64,000 nucleotides of DNA from Flavobacterium pisciphilum (GCF_020905345.1 NZ_JAJJMO010000001.1:5146001-5210000), one strand, 5' to 3'; shown: positions 16,637 to 24,983, numbered from the stretch's first letter. Numbers and translations are program-made. The notes: generated by a model not told the origin, from the sequence alone.

Positions 16637-17230
16637 TTAATTGAATTCTGAGAAGTTAGAAACTTTTAATTTGTCCCAATCTTCTTGGATGACGCTATAA
16701 TAAACATCGTCTTTACTTTTTCCATCAGCATCAATATAATTATTTCTAAAAACACCTTCTTTTTGAGCTCCGAGTTTTTCGATTGCTCTTTGAGATTTTA
16801 AATTCTCTGAATCAGCACTAAACTGTATTCGCTTGAAACCAATGCTTTCAAAACCAAATTTTAAAAGTTCGTGTTTGCAAGCTTTATTTAAACCTGTTCC
16901 TTGAAATGCTTTCCCATACCATGTCCATCCAATTTCGCATTTTTGATTTGCAATATTTAGATATCCATAACGTGTGCTTCCTGCTACTTTATTTGTAAGC
17001 TTATCAATAATAAGAAATGGATAACAAATTCCTGCTTCTTTTTGCTTGATTGTACTTTCGATATAATTCTCAAAATCGGTATCGTCATTTACATACATTC
17101 CCATGTATCTCCAGATATCGTCGTTATAGATTATCTCTTTGAGTTCAATATTTCTAATGCTTTCAAAGGGAATTAAAAGAACTCTCTCGTTTTCAAGTGT
17201 GATATTGGTTTTTAAAATTGCAGTATCCAT
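16637..17230 (-). CDS. GNAT-family N-acetyltransferase (RimJ/RimL-like)
   Basis: 197 residues. It has the GNAT order: substrate-side RVLLIPFESIRNIELKEI, motif D/C region FLIIDKLTNKVAGSTRYGYL, the acetyl-CoA motif around CEIGWTWYGKAFQGTGLNKACKHELLKFGFE, and SLNAQ-like FSADSENLKSQRAIEKLGAQKEGVFRNN. These marks fit RimJ/RimL-type acetyltransferases that modify N-terminal amines, but the substrate cannot be read from sequence. Confidence 0.9.
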   Translation of the reverse strand: MDTAILKTNITLENERVLLIPFESIRNIELKEIIYNDDIWRYMGMYVNDDTDFENYIESTIKQKEAGICYPFLIIDKLTNKVAGSTRYGYLNIANQKCEIGWTWYGKAFQGTGLNKACKHELLKFGFESIGFKRIQFSADSENLKSQRAIEKLGAQKEGVFRNNYIDADGKSKDDVYYSVIQEDWDKLKVSNFSEFN

Positions 17231-17276
17231 TTTAGGGCTAATAGTCTTTAGTAAATAATTTGCGTAATCAGTCTTA

Positions 17277-17726
17277 TTATTCTTGCTCTTCGAAATTGTC
17301 GTAATAGGTAAAATCCTTTGTTATCAATCCGTTTTCGATAGTGAAAATGGTACAAATTGGTAATTCGAATGTAGAACCATCTTCAGCTGTTCCGCTAGAA
17401 ACAAACTCTACAATGACATGATTTTCTCCTGATGGGTATATTTGAATTACTTTATCCGTTACATCTGGGAATATGTGGTTTAACTCACTGTATTTTTTTT
17501 CTATTTCGGCACGGGTTTGTTTTACGATTCCATTTCCTAAAGAAGGATCTTTAAACTCAGCAGTTGGAATATACATCTCGGACATTTTTTTCCAATCGTG
17601 ATTATTGAAATGTGTAAAATACTGTTTGACTAATTCGGTATTTTTAGAATCCATATTTTGTGTGTTTTGATTATTACATGCTATTAATGATACAATTGTT
17701 ATTAGAACTACGATTATTTTTTTCAT
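17277..17726 (-). CDS. SnoaL/NTF2-like lipoprotein
   Basis: 149 residues. Lipoprotein signal peptide with lipobox LIAC at 14-17. The mature part is a SnoaL/NTF2-like cone-shaped domain (VKQYFTHFNNHDWKKMSEMY, FKDPSLGNGIVKQTRAEIEKKYSELNHIFPDV, VIVEFVSSGTAEDGSTFELPICTIFTIENGLITKDFTYYD). Such domains bind small hydrophobic ligands or act as cyclases; the role here is unknown. It is 46 bp upstream of the GNAT gene on the same strand. Confidence 0.85.
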   Translation of the reverse strand: MKKIIVVLITIVSLIACNNQNTQNMDSKNTELVKQYFTHFNNHDWKKMSEMYIPTAEFKDPSLGNGIVKQTRAEIEKKYSELNHIFPDVTDKVIQIYPSGENHVIVEFVSSGTAEDGSTFELPICTIFTIENGLITKDFTYYDNFEEQE

Positions 17727-17819
17727 AATTATATTTTTAATTGTTTATTATTTTTATAATAAGTCCACACAAAATATGGAGCTACTTATGCGTATTGATG
17801 AGATGTTTTTCAGAAAGAT

Positions 17820-18257
17820 TTATAACCCTACAAAATCTTCACTTTTTGGAAAAATACTCAAAGCCTCTATTGCAATTGCTGGGGTAGGCGAAGCTAGTTT
17901 TCTTAGCTTTGTATCCATCCAAGCACCGTCAACAGTAATTGTTGCGCAAAGCTTGCCTTCTTCATTGATAAATTCGTGTATGATTGACCAGCGAGATCCA
18001 TCAGGTTTCATTTTTGAAGTTTTGGTATGAATAGCTATTTTATCTGAAAGCTTTATTTCTTTTCTAAAAACACATTCTTCTCTAAAAAGAACTGGACCAA
18101 AGCTTTGTTCTTGCATTACTCTTAGAGTTAAACCTAGTTTTTCTAAAATTTCGATACGATGTTGCGCACCAAAATCATAATAAGCGCTATGTCGTAAGTG
18201 AAAATTAGGGTCTAGATCTGACCAACGGAAAGATAATTCTTTACTAAATGAAACCAT
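17820..18257 (-). CDS. Acyl-CoA thioesterase-like (4HBT hotdog) protein
   Basis: 145 residues, single hotdog domain. The start LSFRWSDLDPNFHLRHSAYYDFGAQHRIEIL corresponds to the 4-hydroxybenzoyl-CoA thioesterase motif, where the catalytic Asp normally sits (WSDLDPNFHLRH). The rest (VLFREECVFRKEIKLSDKIAIHTK, ATITVDGAWMD) is typical of YbgC/FadM-type thioesterases. It would cleave acyl-CoA thioesters in the cytoplasm. The chain-length preference is unknown. Confidence 0.85.
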   Translation of the reverse strand: MVSFSKELSFRWSDLDPNFHLRHSAYYDFGAQHRIEILEKLGLTLRVMQEQSFGPVLFREECVFRKEIKLSDKIAIHTKTSKMKPDGSRWSIIHEFINEEGKLCATITVDGAWMDTKLRKLASPTPAIAIEALSIFPKSEDFVGL

Positions 18258-18422
18258 TTTAATTCTATTTTATAGTTATTTCAGGTGTAATCTTCATAAT
18301 CAACGGATTAATTAAAGAAACACTATTTTTTTGAGAACCGAAAATACAAATAAAAATCGAAAAGTAATTTGTTGTGGTAGTTAAAGTGTATGGAGCAGAA
18401 GTTGATTTTGTTATATTATTCT

Positions 18423-19022
18423 TTAATAGAATTCAGTTGTAAATGGTGCAAAATCTTGTAATTTGGGTAAAGGTCTGATTAAGACTTTCTTTTGGGTTTG
18501 GGTAGGTTTTTCATTGCTATCGTCATATCGTTCAGAGGTGCTTACTTGTATTCCAGTTGATAAGTTAAAATCGACTGTCCCCATTGTTCCCTGACCATCT
18601 GAATATCCTTCTGAAAATCCGATTAATTCTAAATTGTTGTTTTGATAACGGAATTTATGCTCAAAACTTCCTCTCGTTAGCTCTTTATGAATAATTAAAA
18701 TGCCTTTTTCGATAGAAACTCCATAAAAGAATCCATTATAGTATCCGTTTTTGCCTTGGGGATATTGAGGGTCTATTGCTTTTGTGGTTGAAACAATTAA
18801 TTTATATGCGCCATTAGGCTGTGCAAAGAATACTTCTAGCTTATATGGTGCTTCTTCATTTATAGTATCTTGAGTTACTACAACCAAATCGTCTAGCTTA
18901 TCTTTGTTTAGATCCCCTTTTACTTTTTTTATTTGAACAACAAAATTGTCTTTTTTATTGTTTTTTTGAGCAATTAAAGATGAGGTGGCAAAGATGAAAA
19001 GGAATGCTATTATTTTATTCAT
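18423..19022 (-). CDS. Secreted protein, paralogous to the lipoprotein at 20455
   Basis: 199 residues from the ATG at 19022, which gives a clean signal peptide (MNKIIAFLFIFATSSLIAQ). An extended frame to 19118 would bury this signal and is rejected. The mature part contains a calcium-loop-like GDLNKDKLDDLVVV, as in FG-GAP/VCBS repeats, then VSIEKGILIIHKELTRGSFEHKF. The protein at 20455-21168 shows the same order (GDLNLDEYTDAILV, ISIKKGYFSIEHGVSGG). No function is assigned. Confidence 0.72.
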   Translation of the reverse strand: MNKIIAFLFIFATSSLIAQKNNKKDNFVVQIKKVKGDLNKDKLDDLVVVTQDTINEEAPYKLEVFFAQPNGAYKLIVSTTKAIDPQYPQGKNGYYNGFFYGVSIEKGILIIHKELTRGSFEHKFRYQNNNLELIGFSEGYSDGQGTMGTVDFNLSTGIQVSTSERYDDSNEKPTQTQKKVLIRPLPKLQDFAPFTTEFY

Positions 19023-19604
19023 TTCAGTTTTTTTTGATAAATAGAAACATAGTTTACAAGATACTAAAAAAGTAAGATTAATAGGTGTGTTTCTTTTAGG
19101 TTTTAGATTTAACCGCAAAGGTTTATATTTTACCTAGAAACTGTGACTGAATACTGGAAAACTCAATATTAACCGCAAAGTTCGCAGTCTCGATGGCTAT
19201 CGGGATACGCAAGGGACACAAGGTTATCTTTAATTCAAAATTTGAAACTAAAAACTTCAATTTCACACCTATTTTTTATCCACAATCTTGTCACCCTGAC
19301 GAAGGAAGGGTCTCATAGAGTAACTCGATATGGTGTGAACAGTTACTCGTGGAGTTTCTTCGTTCCTCAGAAAGACAATATTGGAGTTTGTTTTACGAAT
19401 AGATGCAAAAGTTACTTTTAATTCAAAACTTGAAACTGTGACTGAATACTGGAAAACTCAATATTAACCGCAAAGTTCGCAGTCCCGATGGCTATCGGGA
19501 TACGCAAGGGACTCAAAGTTTTTAAAAAAGATAATTCACAAATTGCATCGTATCTATGAGCCATTTGTGAATTATGTTTAATGTGTTATATAGTATGTGT
19601 TTAT
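19023..19604. repeat. Gene-free repeat-rich gap with two 85-bp direct repeats
   Basis: No gene is visible in this 582-bp stretch. Copies at 19137-19221 and 19432-19516 are 85 nt each and differ at two positions. Each runs GAAACTGTGACTGAATACTG, then AACCGCAAAGTTCGCAG, then CGATGGCTATCGGGATACGC. The DNA between them holds AATTCAAAA-TTTGAAACT and CTTCGTTCCTC words common in Flavobacterium spacers. Confidence 0.85.
19531..19575 (-). terminator. Hairpin terminator of the lipoprotein gene at 19605
   Basis: ATAATTCACAAAT (19531-19543) pairs perfectly with ATTTGTGAATTAT (19563-19575). The A run at 19524-19529 gives U residues at the 3' end of a minus-strand transcript. The loop of 19 nt is long for a terminator. 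Confidence 0.6.
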
Positions 19605-20396
19605 TTATGGTTCGTCACACTCAAAGGTTACGTTTGTAAATAATTTATTGAATTCTTTTTCCATTGTACCATCATCGTCTACTCTGTAAACTTCTGCATT
19701 GGCGCAATTCCACCAGCCATACGTCATTATTTCTTGTCTAGCATTTTGTATTCTGTCCTTAGAGTTGTATTTTTCTAAATGACGTTCCATGAATTTTTCT
19801 GGGCTACCATTGTTCTTTTTTTGTTTTTCGGCCAAATTATTCCAGGTTTTTAACAGCAAGATAGTATCATTTGAAATTAATGCTTTTGCATATTCAGTAC
19901 AGTTTTTAGAGAATCGATTGTTTAGTAAAACCGAAGGATTGGAATAGGCTTCGATAGCTATCTTTTTTAGTTCATACGTATCTTCTAACTCATGTATTCT
20001 GTCTGCTTTTACTTTTTCCCAATACGGATTGGAGATAACTTTTTGGTTGTAAGAAGCTTTTCTTTCGTTGTATTCTGCAGTTAATTCACGAGTTAATTTC
20101 TCAGCATCGGCTGCAGAAGATGGGTTAGTATTTGTACTTAGATAAGCCCCTGAGTGCATACCCCATGTATCATGAGTGTTTTTAAGCTCTTCTTCAGTGT
20201 ATTTTTCAGAATCATATTCGCCTGTGTTTGAGCATAATTCAGTATCCCATTTAAAAATAGCTGTTTTGCCACTTTTAGTATTGCCACTTATTTGTGTCGT
20301 TTCTTTTTCTTCTTTTTCTTCTTTTTGTTTTTTCGGCTTATCAGAGCAAGAAAATAATAGTATTGAACTTAGTAATAGGAGTAGGGGGTGTTTCAT
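19605..20396 (-). CDS. Lipoprotein, function unknown
   Basis: 263 residues with lipoprotein signal peptide (LLLLLSSILLFSC, Cys17), a Lys/Glu-rich linker, then a helical domain. Visible features are TWGMHSGAYLSTN, charged helices around 100-150, NCTEYAKALISNDTILLLKTWNNLAEKQ, and a C-terminal YGWWNCANAEVYRVDDDGTMEKEF. No family is recognised. The gene is in a minus-strand series of small accessory genes at 19.6-24.5 kb. Confidence 0.75.
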   Translation of the reverse strand: MKHPLLLLLSSILLFSCSDKPKKQKEEKEEKETTQISGNTKSGKTAIFKWDTELCSNTGEYDSEKYTEEELKNTHDTWGMHSGAYLSTNTNPSSAADAEKLTRELTAEYNERKASYNQKVISNPYWEKVKADRIHELEDTYELKKIAIEAYSNPSVLLNNRFSKNCTEYAKALISNDTILLLKTWNNLAEKQKKNNGSPEKFMERHLEKYNSKDRIQNARQEIMTYGWWNCANAEVYRVDDDGTMEKEFNKLFTNVTFECDEP

Positions 20397-20454
20397 TGGG
20401 AATAGTAATTAAATGTATAAATTGGATGTAAATTAATTGATTTTTTTAATATCA

Positions 20455-21168
20455 CTAATATCCTTTGTCATTGTAGATGTTGAATTTTTCGAAAGAAATT
20501 TCTCCAAAGTCTTTTACTGTTTTTAGTTTTTCAAAATCAACAACGATAGCTTCGGCATTGTCGTTGGTGTCACTATTAAATTTATAATCGATATAGTGAT
20601 CTTTGTAGAGCAGCCAATTATTCTTGGATTGATTGTATTTAAAAGTAGTAATACGCTCCCAATGATGCCCTCCCGAAACGCCATGTTCTATTGAGAAGTA
20701 GCCTTTTTTTATTGATATTCCTGTAAATGGATCTCCAAAGACACCACCACAATCAATACAGTATACTGCATTGTTATTTTTATGAGCTAAAGTGTATGTG
20801 CCTCCTTTTTGTCCTAGTAAAATAAGCATAGGTCTTTTGTCGGGTTTGTTTTCGGCATAGTTGGATGTTGACTCTTCACTAGTTTTGCGTAAAACCAAAA
20901 TAGCATCGGTGTACTCGTCTAGATTAAGATCACCTGACTCAATGCTTATTATGCTATAATCTTTAGGTACAAATGCTTTTAAATCTTCATCAAGACTATC
21001 GATTGAGTCATTAAATGTTTGGTGTTTTTTTATAGAATCTGTTTTGCTTTTTTCTATTTGAATAGAATCAATATTGTCTTCTGATTTATCAATTGCGTTT
21101 TCTTTTGTAGTTTGATTGCAAGAAAAGAGCATCAATGATAGTATTAATAGATTTACAGTGTTTTTCAT
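20455..21168 (-). CDS. Lipoprotein, paralogous to the secreted protein at 18423
   Basis: 237 residues from the ATG at 21168; the frame also extends to a TTG at 21180, which is not preferred. Lipobox LMLFSC. After a charged linker the mature domain has GDLNLDEYTDAILVLRK (Asp-rich FG-GAP-like loop), a CIDCGG pair and ISIKKGYFSIEHGVSGGHHWERITTFKY. The order of motifs matches the protein at 18423-19022, so the two are diverged paralogues. Envelope-located; function unknown. Confidence 0.75.
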   Translation of the reverse strand: MKNTVNLLILSLMLFSCNQTTKENAIDKSEDNIDSIQIEKSKTDSIKKHQTFNDSIDSLDEDLKAFVPKDYSIISIESGDLNLDEYTDAILVLRKTSEESTSNYAENKPDKRPMLILLGQKGGTYTLAHKNNNAVYCIDCGGVFGDPFTGISIKKGYFSIEHGVSGGHHWERITTFKYNQSKNNWLLYKDHYIDYKFNSDTNDNAEAIVVDFEKLKTVKDFGEISFEKFNIYNDKGY

Positions 21169-21210
21169 TGGATTTGTCAATGTTTTTATAAAAAGACTAT
21201 TGTTTTTGGT

Positions 21211-21852
21211 TTATTTTTTCTTGATTTCTTGGGCTATTTTAAGAATATCCCACCATTTTTTTTCTGAGCTTGGTTTTGGGTTGTCTAAGATAGTTTGTCC
21301 GTTAAAACCCAAAATATATTCATTAGATTCAAAATCAAATAAATGAATCTGATCGTTTTCTATATTAAATTCTGGTTTGCCTTCTGGGTTTACCCAGATA
21401 TTTCTCCCTCCAAAATTCCATATTATTTCTCCACTTTTGGTTATTCTTTTAATATCTAGTTCTCCATGAATAATAAAATCATCTTGAACTTTATGTATCG
21501 AAAAATTAGTTATGAAGTCTATTTCTTTGCGCCATATTAAATTTAAACTTGGTATTTCGAGGCAATAGATTTTGTTGCAAACGCAAATCCAGATTTTGTC
21601 ATCTTCGATTATAAATGATTTTTCAGTTATTGCAGTTGCACCACCACTTTCGCAAATTATTGCACTTGCTATTTCGGTATCTGACTCCTTAATAATAATA
21701 CCGCATTTACTTGTTGGAGAAAACGCATCCTTGTCATTTTTTCCTTGAAAGAAAACAGTATCGTAAACTTTTAAATTATCAGCCGAATTTATCGTGTAAT
21801 TGCTGTCGTTAAAGACTTCAATCTGATAATTTTTATAGTTAAGTTTTACCAT
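21211..21852 (-). CDS. Hypothetical cytoplasmic protein
   Basis: 213 residues, no signal peptide or membrane helix. It is beta-rich with repeated short blades (KIWICVCNKIYCLEIPSLNLIWRKEI, DIKRITKSGEIIWNFGGRNIW, QIHLFDFESNEYILGFNGQTIL), reminiscent of half a PQQ-type beta-propeller. Not assigned to a family. Its 5' region (21857-21910) is duplicated at 22874-22927 in front of a broken gene, which suggests both descend from a repeated gene arrangement. Confidence 0.65.
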   Translation of the reverse strand: MVKLNYKNYQIEVFNDSNYTINSADNLKVYDTVFFQGKNDKDAFSPTSKCGIIIKESDTEIASAIICESGGATAITEKSFIIEDDKIWICVCNKIYCLEIPSLNLIWRKEIDFITNFSIHKVQDDFIIHGELDIKRITKSGEIIWNFGGRNIWVNPEGKPEFNIENDQIHLFDFESNEYILGFNGQTILDNPKPSSEKKWWDILKIAQEIKKK

Positions 21853-21856
21853 TTAT

Positions 21857-21910
21857 TATTTTCTTGCTAAGGTAGTTCATTACAAATTTAAATTCTTGAT
21901 CTAAATTAAT
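21857..21910. repeat. Duplicated promoter/leader segment, copy 1
   Basis: 54 nt matching 22874-22927 with 2 mismatches. It contains CAAATTTA at 21883-21890, which reads TAAATTTG (-7 type) on the minus strand, so the duplicated unit is probably a promoter plus leader. Confidence 0.8.
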
Positions 21911-21934
21911 TAAAAGTTAATTCATTTGTGTAAA

Positions 21935-21969
21935 AAACCTATCTCTAATATATGATTAGGGATAGGTTT
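21935..21969 (-). terminator. Terminator downstream of the gene at 22007
   Basis: AAACCTATCTCTAAT / ATTAGGGATAGGTTT stem (15 bp, one G-U pair) with a 5-nt loop. The A run at 21932-21937 gives a U run on the minus strand. Confidence 0.75.
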
Positions 21970-22006
21970 AGATATTTGAATTGATAAATGTTTTTTGCGA
22001 GCAAGG

Positions 22007-22504
22007 TTATTTATCGTCTTGCATCAGAGCATCTTCACTACCTGGTTCAATGTCTTTATTTCTCCAAAATGCTATATTGGCATCAATATTATTTTTGATG
22101 ACTGAGAAGTTTTCTATGGGGTTATTGTTGAATAATATTGTTGCGTCTAGGTGTTTTTTGAATGATTCAAAAACCATCTCAACAACGGCTATTTTGTGTG
22201 TGGTATTTCTAAGGGTGTCATATTGTAAACGTATTCCATCAAAAGGACCTTTGTGATGAAAAACTTCATCGTTTTTTATTAAGGGGAATAGCCATAAAGT
22301 AACGTCATCACCTTCGTCATCTTGATTGCTAATTCCGAAATAGTCATCTATTTGTTCTATTTCAAGGTCTGCGAAATTCAAAAACATGTCATTTTTTGAT
22401 GGAAAATTGGGATTGGAAAATCCTGTAATTTTAAAAAAATCTCCAAAAGATGGCTTCTCTTGATTAAACTTAAAATCGATACTTATGTATTCTTTGTCTT
22501 CCAT
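22007..22504 (-). CDS. Hypothetical cytoplasmic protein
   Basis: 165 residues without signal peptide or membrane helix, acidic and aromatic-rich. Visible segments are FSNPNFPSKNDMFLNFADLEIEQ, GDDVTLWLFPL, HHKGPFDGIRLQYDTLRN and VEMVFESFKKHLD. The size, acidity and position among SUKH-type and unknown genes would fit an immunity or antitoxin-like protein, but nothing in it proves this. Has its own terminator. Confidence 0.65.
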   Translation of the reverse strand: MEDKEYISIDFKFNQEKPSFGDFFKITGFSNPNFPSKNDMFLNFADLEIEQIDDYFGISNQDDEGDDVTLWLFPLIKNDEVFHHKGPFDGIRLQYDTLRNTTHKIAVVEMVFESFKKHLDATILFNNNPIENFSVIKNNIDANIAFWRNKDIEPGSEDALMQDDK

Positions 22505-22599
22505 TATTGATGTATTTTTTGAATTATTTTACTAAAATATAAATAAAACATTACAAAATATAAAATGAATTGTTAATTAATTTGTGTGCTTGAGGGATT

Positions 22600-22680
22600 T
22601 CTAGCTCTGATAGTAACAACATCATTTTCTAGCTTTTTTAGCTAGGAAAAGATATAGCGAATAGCAGGATTGGCTACTAA
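22600..22680. repeat. REP-like hairpin element, copy A
   Basis: CTAGCTCTGATAG, a hairpin TTTTCTAGCT...AGCTAGGAAAA, then GATATAGCGAATAGCAGGA. The same order recurs at 24769-24852, and I recall similar elements as dispersed intergenic repeats in Flavobacterium genomes. Confidence 0.7.
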
Positions 22681-22684
22681 AAGG

Positions 22685-22873
22685 ATTATTGTTCTTGTAT
22701 GTTTACTTTTTTTAATATCCATGGTAGGGTAAGACCTTGTCCACTTTCGATGTATTCTGTTTGGATTCCGTTTTTAACTATCATATAATATTCTTTCGGG
22801 CTATAGCTTGTACTTGCAAATTTTCCATTTTTCATTATGGCACAATTTGGTTCTTTGTCAGGTTCAAGAAAAA
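22685..22873 (-). pseudogene. Frameshifted 3' remnant of an unknown gene
   Basis: Reading the minus strand from about 22873, a protein-like frame gives NIFLEPDKEPNCAIMKNG then KFASTSY. At 22800-22801 an extra base (GGGCC) breaks the frame. Shifting by one restores PKEYYMIVKNGIQ, TEYIESGQG and a stop at 22687-22685. There is no start codon: the 5' end runs straight into the duplicated leader copy at 22874. So this is the tail of a gene that lost its front and then acquired a frameshift. The original function is not recognisable. Confidence 0.65.
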
Positions 22874-22927
22874 TATTTTCTTACTTAGGTAGTTCATTAC
22901 AAATTTAAATTCTTGATCTAAATTAAT
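22874..22927. repeat. Duplicated promoter/leader segment, copy 2
   Basis: Second copy of the 54-nt segment (see 21857-21910), with 2 mismatches, abutting the broken gene at 22685-22873. Confidence 0.8.
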
Positions 22928-22997
22928 AGAATTACTAATGTTAAATTTTGCATTTTAGTCTGCTAGATGTAAAACTCTAGCTGTAGGCAGTTTTTAT

Positions 22998-23597
22998 TTA
23001 ATCAGCAATATCTTCGTTGATGAAATTATATCCATTATCCATTACTTTTTTTAAGTATTCTTCAAAGCTGTCTGCTATTACACTAAATTCGTCTGGGTCA
23101 TGTAAAAACCTCACTACTTGACCTTTTTTTCCTTTTTCGGATGGGCTAAAATCTATAAATAGTTTTGATGTCCCTCCATTATTTATGCAATCAGAAAAAT
23201 GAAGCCATTTTAGCTCGCCGATTTTATTTGTTATTTTTTCATCAATCGCTACTTCATCATATTTTCTTTCTATGAAATCTGAATAATAGTTGATAGCGAG
23301 ATTTTGATTTTCTATAATTTCTTTGGATGATAACAAATAATACGGGTATTCTTGAATATCAGAACCAAGAAAATAAAGAGTAATTTCCTCTCCTGCATAT
23401 TCTCTCCAATAGGTTCCATCTACATATTCAAGCAGCATAATCAATGTGTCAGTGATATTAGGAAATACTTCTTTCAGTTTTTCAATATCTTCCTTACTTG
23501 CGCCGTGTTTAATTTTTTCAAAATGCTCCCAAGTCTCTTTCGCATTGTTGTCAAAATATGCCTTTTTTAGTCCTGCTATATATTTTTCTGCGTCCAT
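22998..23597 (-). CDS. SMI1/KNR4 (SUKH) family protein
   Basis: 199 residues, cytoplasmic, acidic. It shows the SUKH fold pattern: GASKEDIEKLKEVFPNITDTLIMLLEYVDGTYW, then EITLYFLGSDIQEYPYYLLSS, WLHFSDCINNGGTSKLFIDFSPSEKGKKGQVVRFLHDPDEFSVIADSFEEYLKKV. SUKH proteins are common immunity proteins of contact-dependent or polymorphic toxin systems, where they neutralise nucleases. No toxin lies beside it, so it may be an orphan immunity gene. Confidence 0.8.
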   Translation of the reverse strand: MDAEKYIAGLKKAYFDNNAKETWEHFEKIKHGASKEDIEKLKEVFPNITDTLIMLLEYVDGTYWREYAGEEITLYFLGSDIQEYPYYLLSSKEIIENQNLAINYYSDFIERKYDEVAIDEKITNKIGELKWLHFSDCINNGGTSKLFIDFSPSEKGKKGQVVRFLHDPDEFSVIADSFEEYLKKVMDNGYNFINEDIAD

Positions 23598-23754
23598 TTT
23601 TTTATTTTTAATAAATATTCCTGTTCCTTCGTTTGGCGTTGCAGTCTTTATCTGTTTGGATGTAATACTCAGGCACTTGAAGAGGTTGGGTAATTTTGAA
23701 TCCGAGTATTTACGTGATTAAAAGTTTAATCAAAGGTTGTTAATAGCAGTTTTT

Positions 23755-24513
23755 TTAGCCCTCAATTGACACTTCAGGGTCTATTTTAAACGAATTAGTT
23801 TTGGAGTCATACTCCACGGTTAAATATCCGCCAACTCGTCCGATATTATTAGATATAATTAGTGTCTTTGTTTTTAGGTTTACATTCTCGACATTGTCGT
23901 AAATAACAGTCATTACATTTCCTGTCTGTGTTTCTATTTTTGAAAAATTTAAAGTTTGAAAAACTGAATTATTGCTCTTTCTGATAATTTTTAATTTATC
24001 CATTTGTGCACGATCAACTTCTGGTTTTTTCGAATAAATCCCAACAAAGTAATAATCGGTTAATGAATTTGATTGTAGGATTTCAATATTGTTAAATGTA
24101 TGTTTTTCAGATGTATCAGTGAGTTTTGAAATAAAGCTTAAATGTAATGGTAAAACCTTTTTAGTAGTTAGATTTGTCCAAGTTCCATTGCATTCTTTTT
24201 CTGAAAAGTTAAACTCAAAAACAGCAGTATTTTTGTTATTCTGAATTTCGTAAATAAATGCTTTATTATTTTTGAAGTCTATCTTTCCTTCAAGTTTTAT
24301 GGGGTTGTTATGTTTGTCATATTTATAGACACCATTTATATTAAATGCTTTTTTTGCTTTTTCTCCAAAATATTCTTCTGTAATTTGGATAGAAAATGAA
24401 ATTGGATATTTATCAATTGTTCCTTTATAATTATAACATTTGTACCATCCAGCATAAGTGTTAGTAGTACCGAAGATTAAGAGAACTATAATTTTTAATA
24501 TTGTGCTTTTCAT
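23755..24513 (-). CDS. Secreted hypothetical protein
   Basis: 252 residues with a Sec signal peptide (MKSTILKIIVLLIFGTTNTYA). The mature part alternates strands and turns (YKGTIDKYPISFSIQITEEYFG, IKLEGKIDFKNNKAFIYEI, KECNGTWTN, KTKTLIISNNIGRVGGYLTVEYDS) and looks beta-barrel or lipocalin-like. The KYPI...GKWT-like rhythm resembles other Bacteroidota secreted proteins of unknown role. Family not assigned. Confidence 0.7.
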   Translation of the reverse strand: MKSTILKIIVLLIFGTTNTYAGWYKCYNYKGTIDKYPISFSIQITEEYFGEKAKKAFNINGVYKYDKHNNPIKLEGKIDFKNNKAFIYEIQNNKNTAVFEFNFSEKECNGTWTNLTTKKVLPLHLSFISKLTDTSEKHTFNNIEILQSNSLTDYYFVGIYSKKPEVDRAQMDKLKIIRKSNNSVFQTLNFSKIETQTGNVMTVIYDNVENVNLKTKTLIISNNIGRVGGYLTVEYDSKTNSFKIDPEVSIEG

Positions 24514-24768
24514 GATAGGTTTAGATGATTACTTGCGATGGTGTTTGGCAAGGTTTTGATGTTTTTTAAGTCAAGTATTTTGATTAAACGAAAATACGAT
24601 TAAAAATATTAATTGAGTCAAGTTTTGATTTTTGCACTAATTCCTTGTCTTTTTTGTATCTAAGATGTTAATTGTTTTTTTAATAACACTTTGAAATATA
24701 AAGGTTTATTGAAAATGTCTAATTTTATGTTTCATGAAAAAAAGATACTATAAAAGGGTGGTGATTGT

Positions 24769-24852
24769 TCTAGCCCTGATAGGAGTGGCATCCTTTTTCT
24801 TGTTCCTTTAACAAGGAAAAGATAGAATGGATAGCAGGAACTAGCTCCTAGG
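24769..24852. repeat. REP-like hairpin element, copy B
   Basis: TCTAGCCCTGATAGGAGTGGCATCC, a hairpin TTTTTCTTGTT...AACAAGGAAAA, then GATAGAATGGATAGCAGGA. Same architecture as 22600-22680. The rest of 24514-24900 holds no gene. Confidence 0.75.
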
Positions 24853-24906
24853 AATGACACTTAAAGTACTGATATGCCACGAATGTCAGGTTTGTAAAAT
24901 GTCATG

Positions 24907-24947
24907 TTGTCAGATTGTTTTTATTATGCCGACAGTAAAACTGACAA
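24907..24947. promoter_or_regulatory. TTGTCAG / CTGACAA inverted repeat upstream of dnaK
   Basis: Perfect 7-bp arms at 24907-24913 and 24941-24947, with further TGTCA words just upstream at 24887-24906. It lies 20 bp ahead of the sigma-54-like promoter and is a possible activator site. The function is inferred. Confidence 0.4.
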
Positions 24948-24966
24948 TTTATATAGTTTTTTTGTA

Positions 24967-24983
24967 TTGGCACAAAGATTGAC
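24967..24983 (+). promoter_or_regulatory. Sigma-54-like (-24/-12) promoter of dnaK
   Basis: TTGGCACaaagaTTGAC matches the TGGCAC-N5-TTGC sigma-54 consensus except for the last position (GA for GC). It lies 56 bp before the dnaK ATG. No TAnnTTTG box is seen in this region. Confidence 0.5.
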
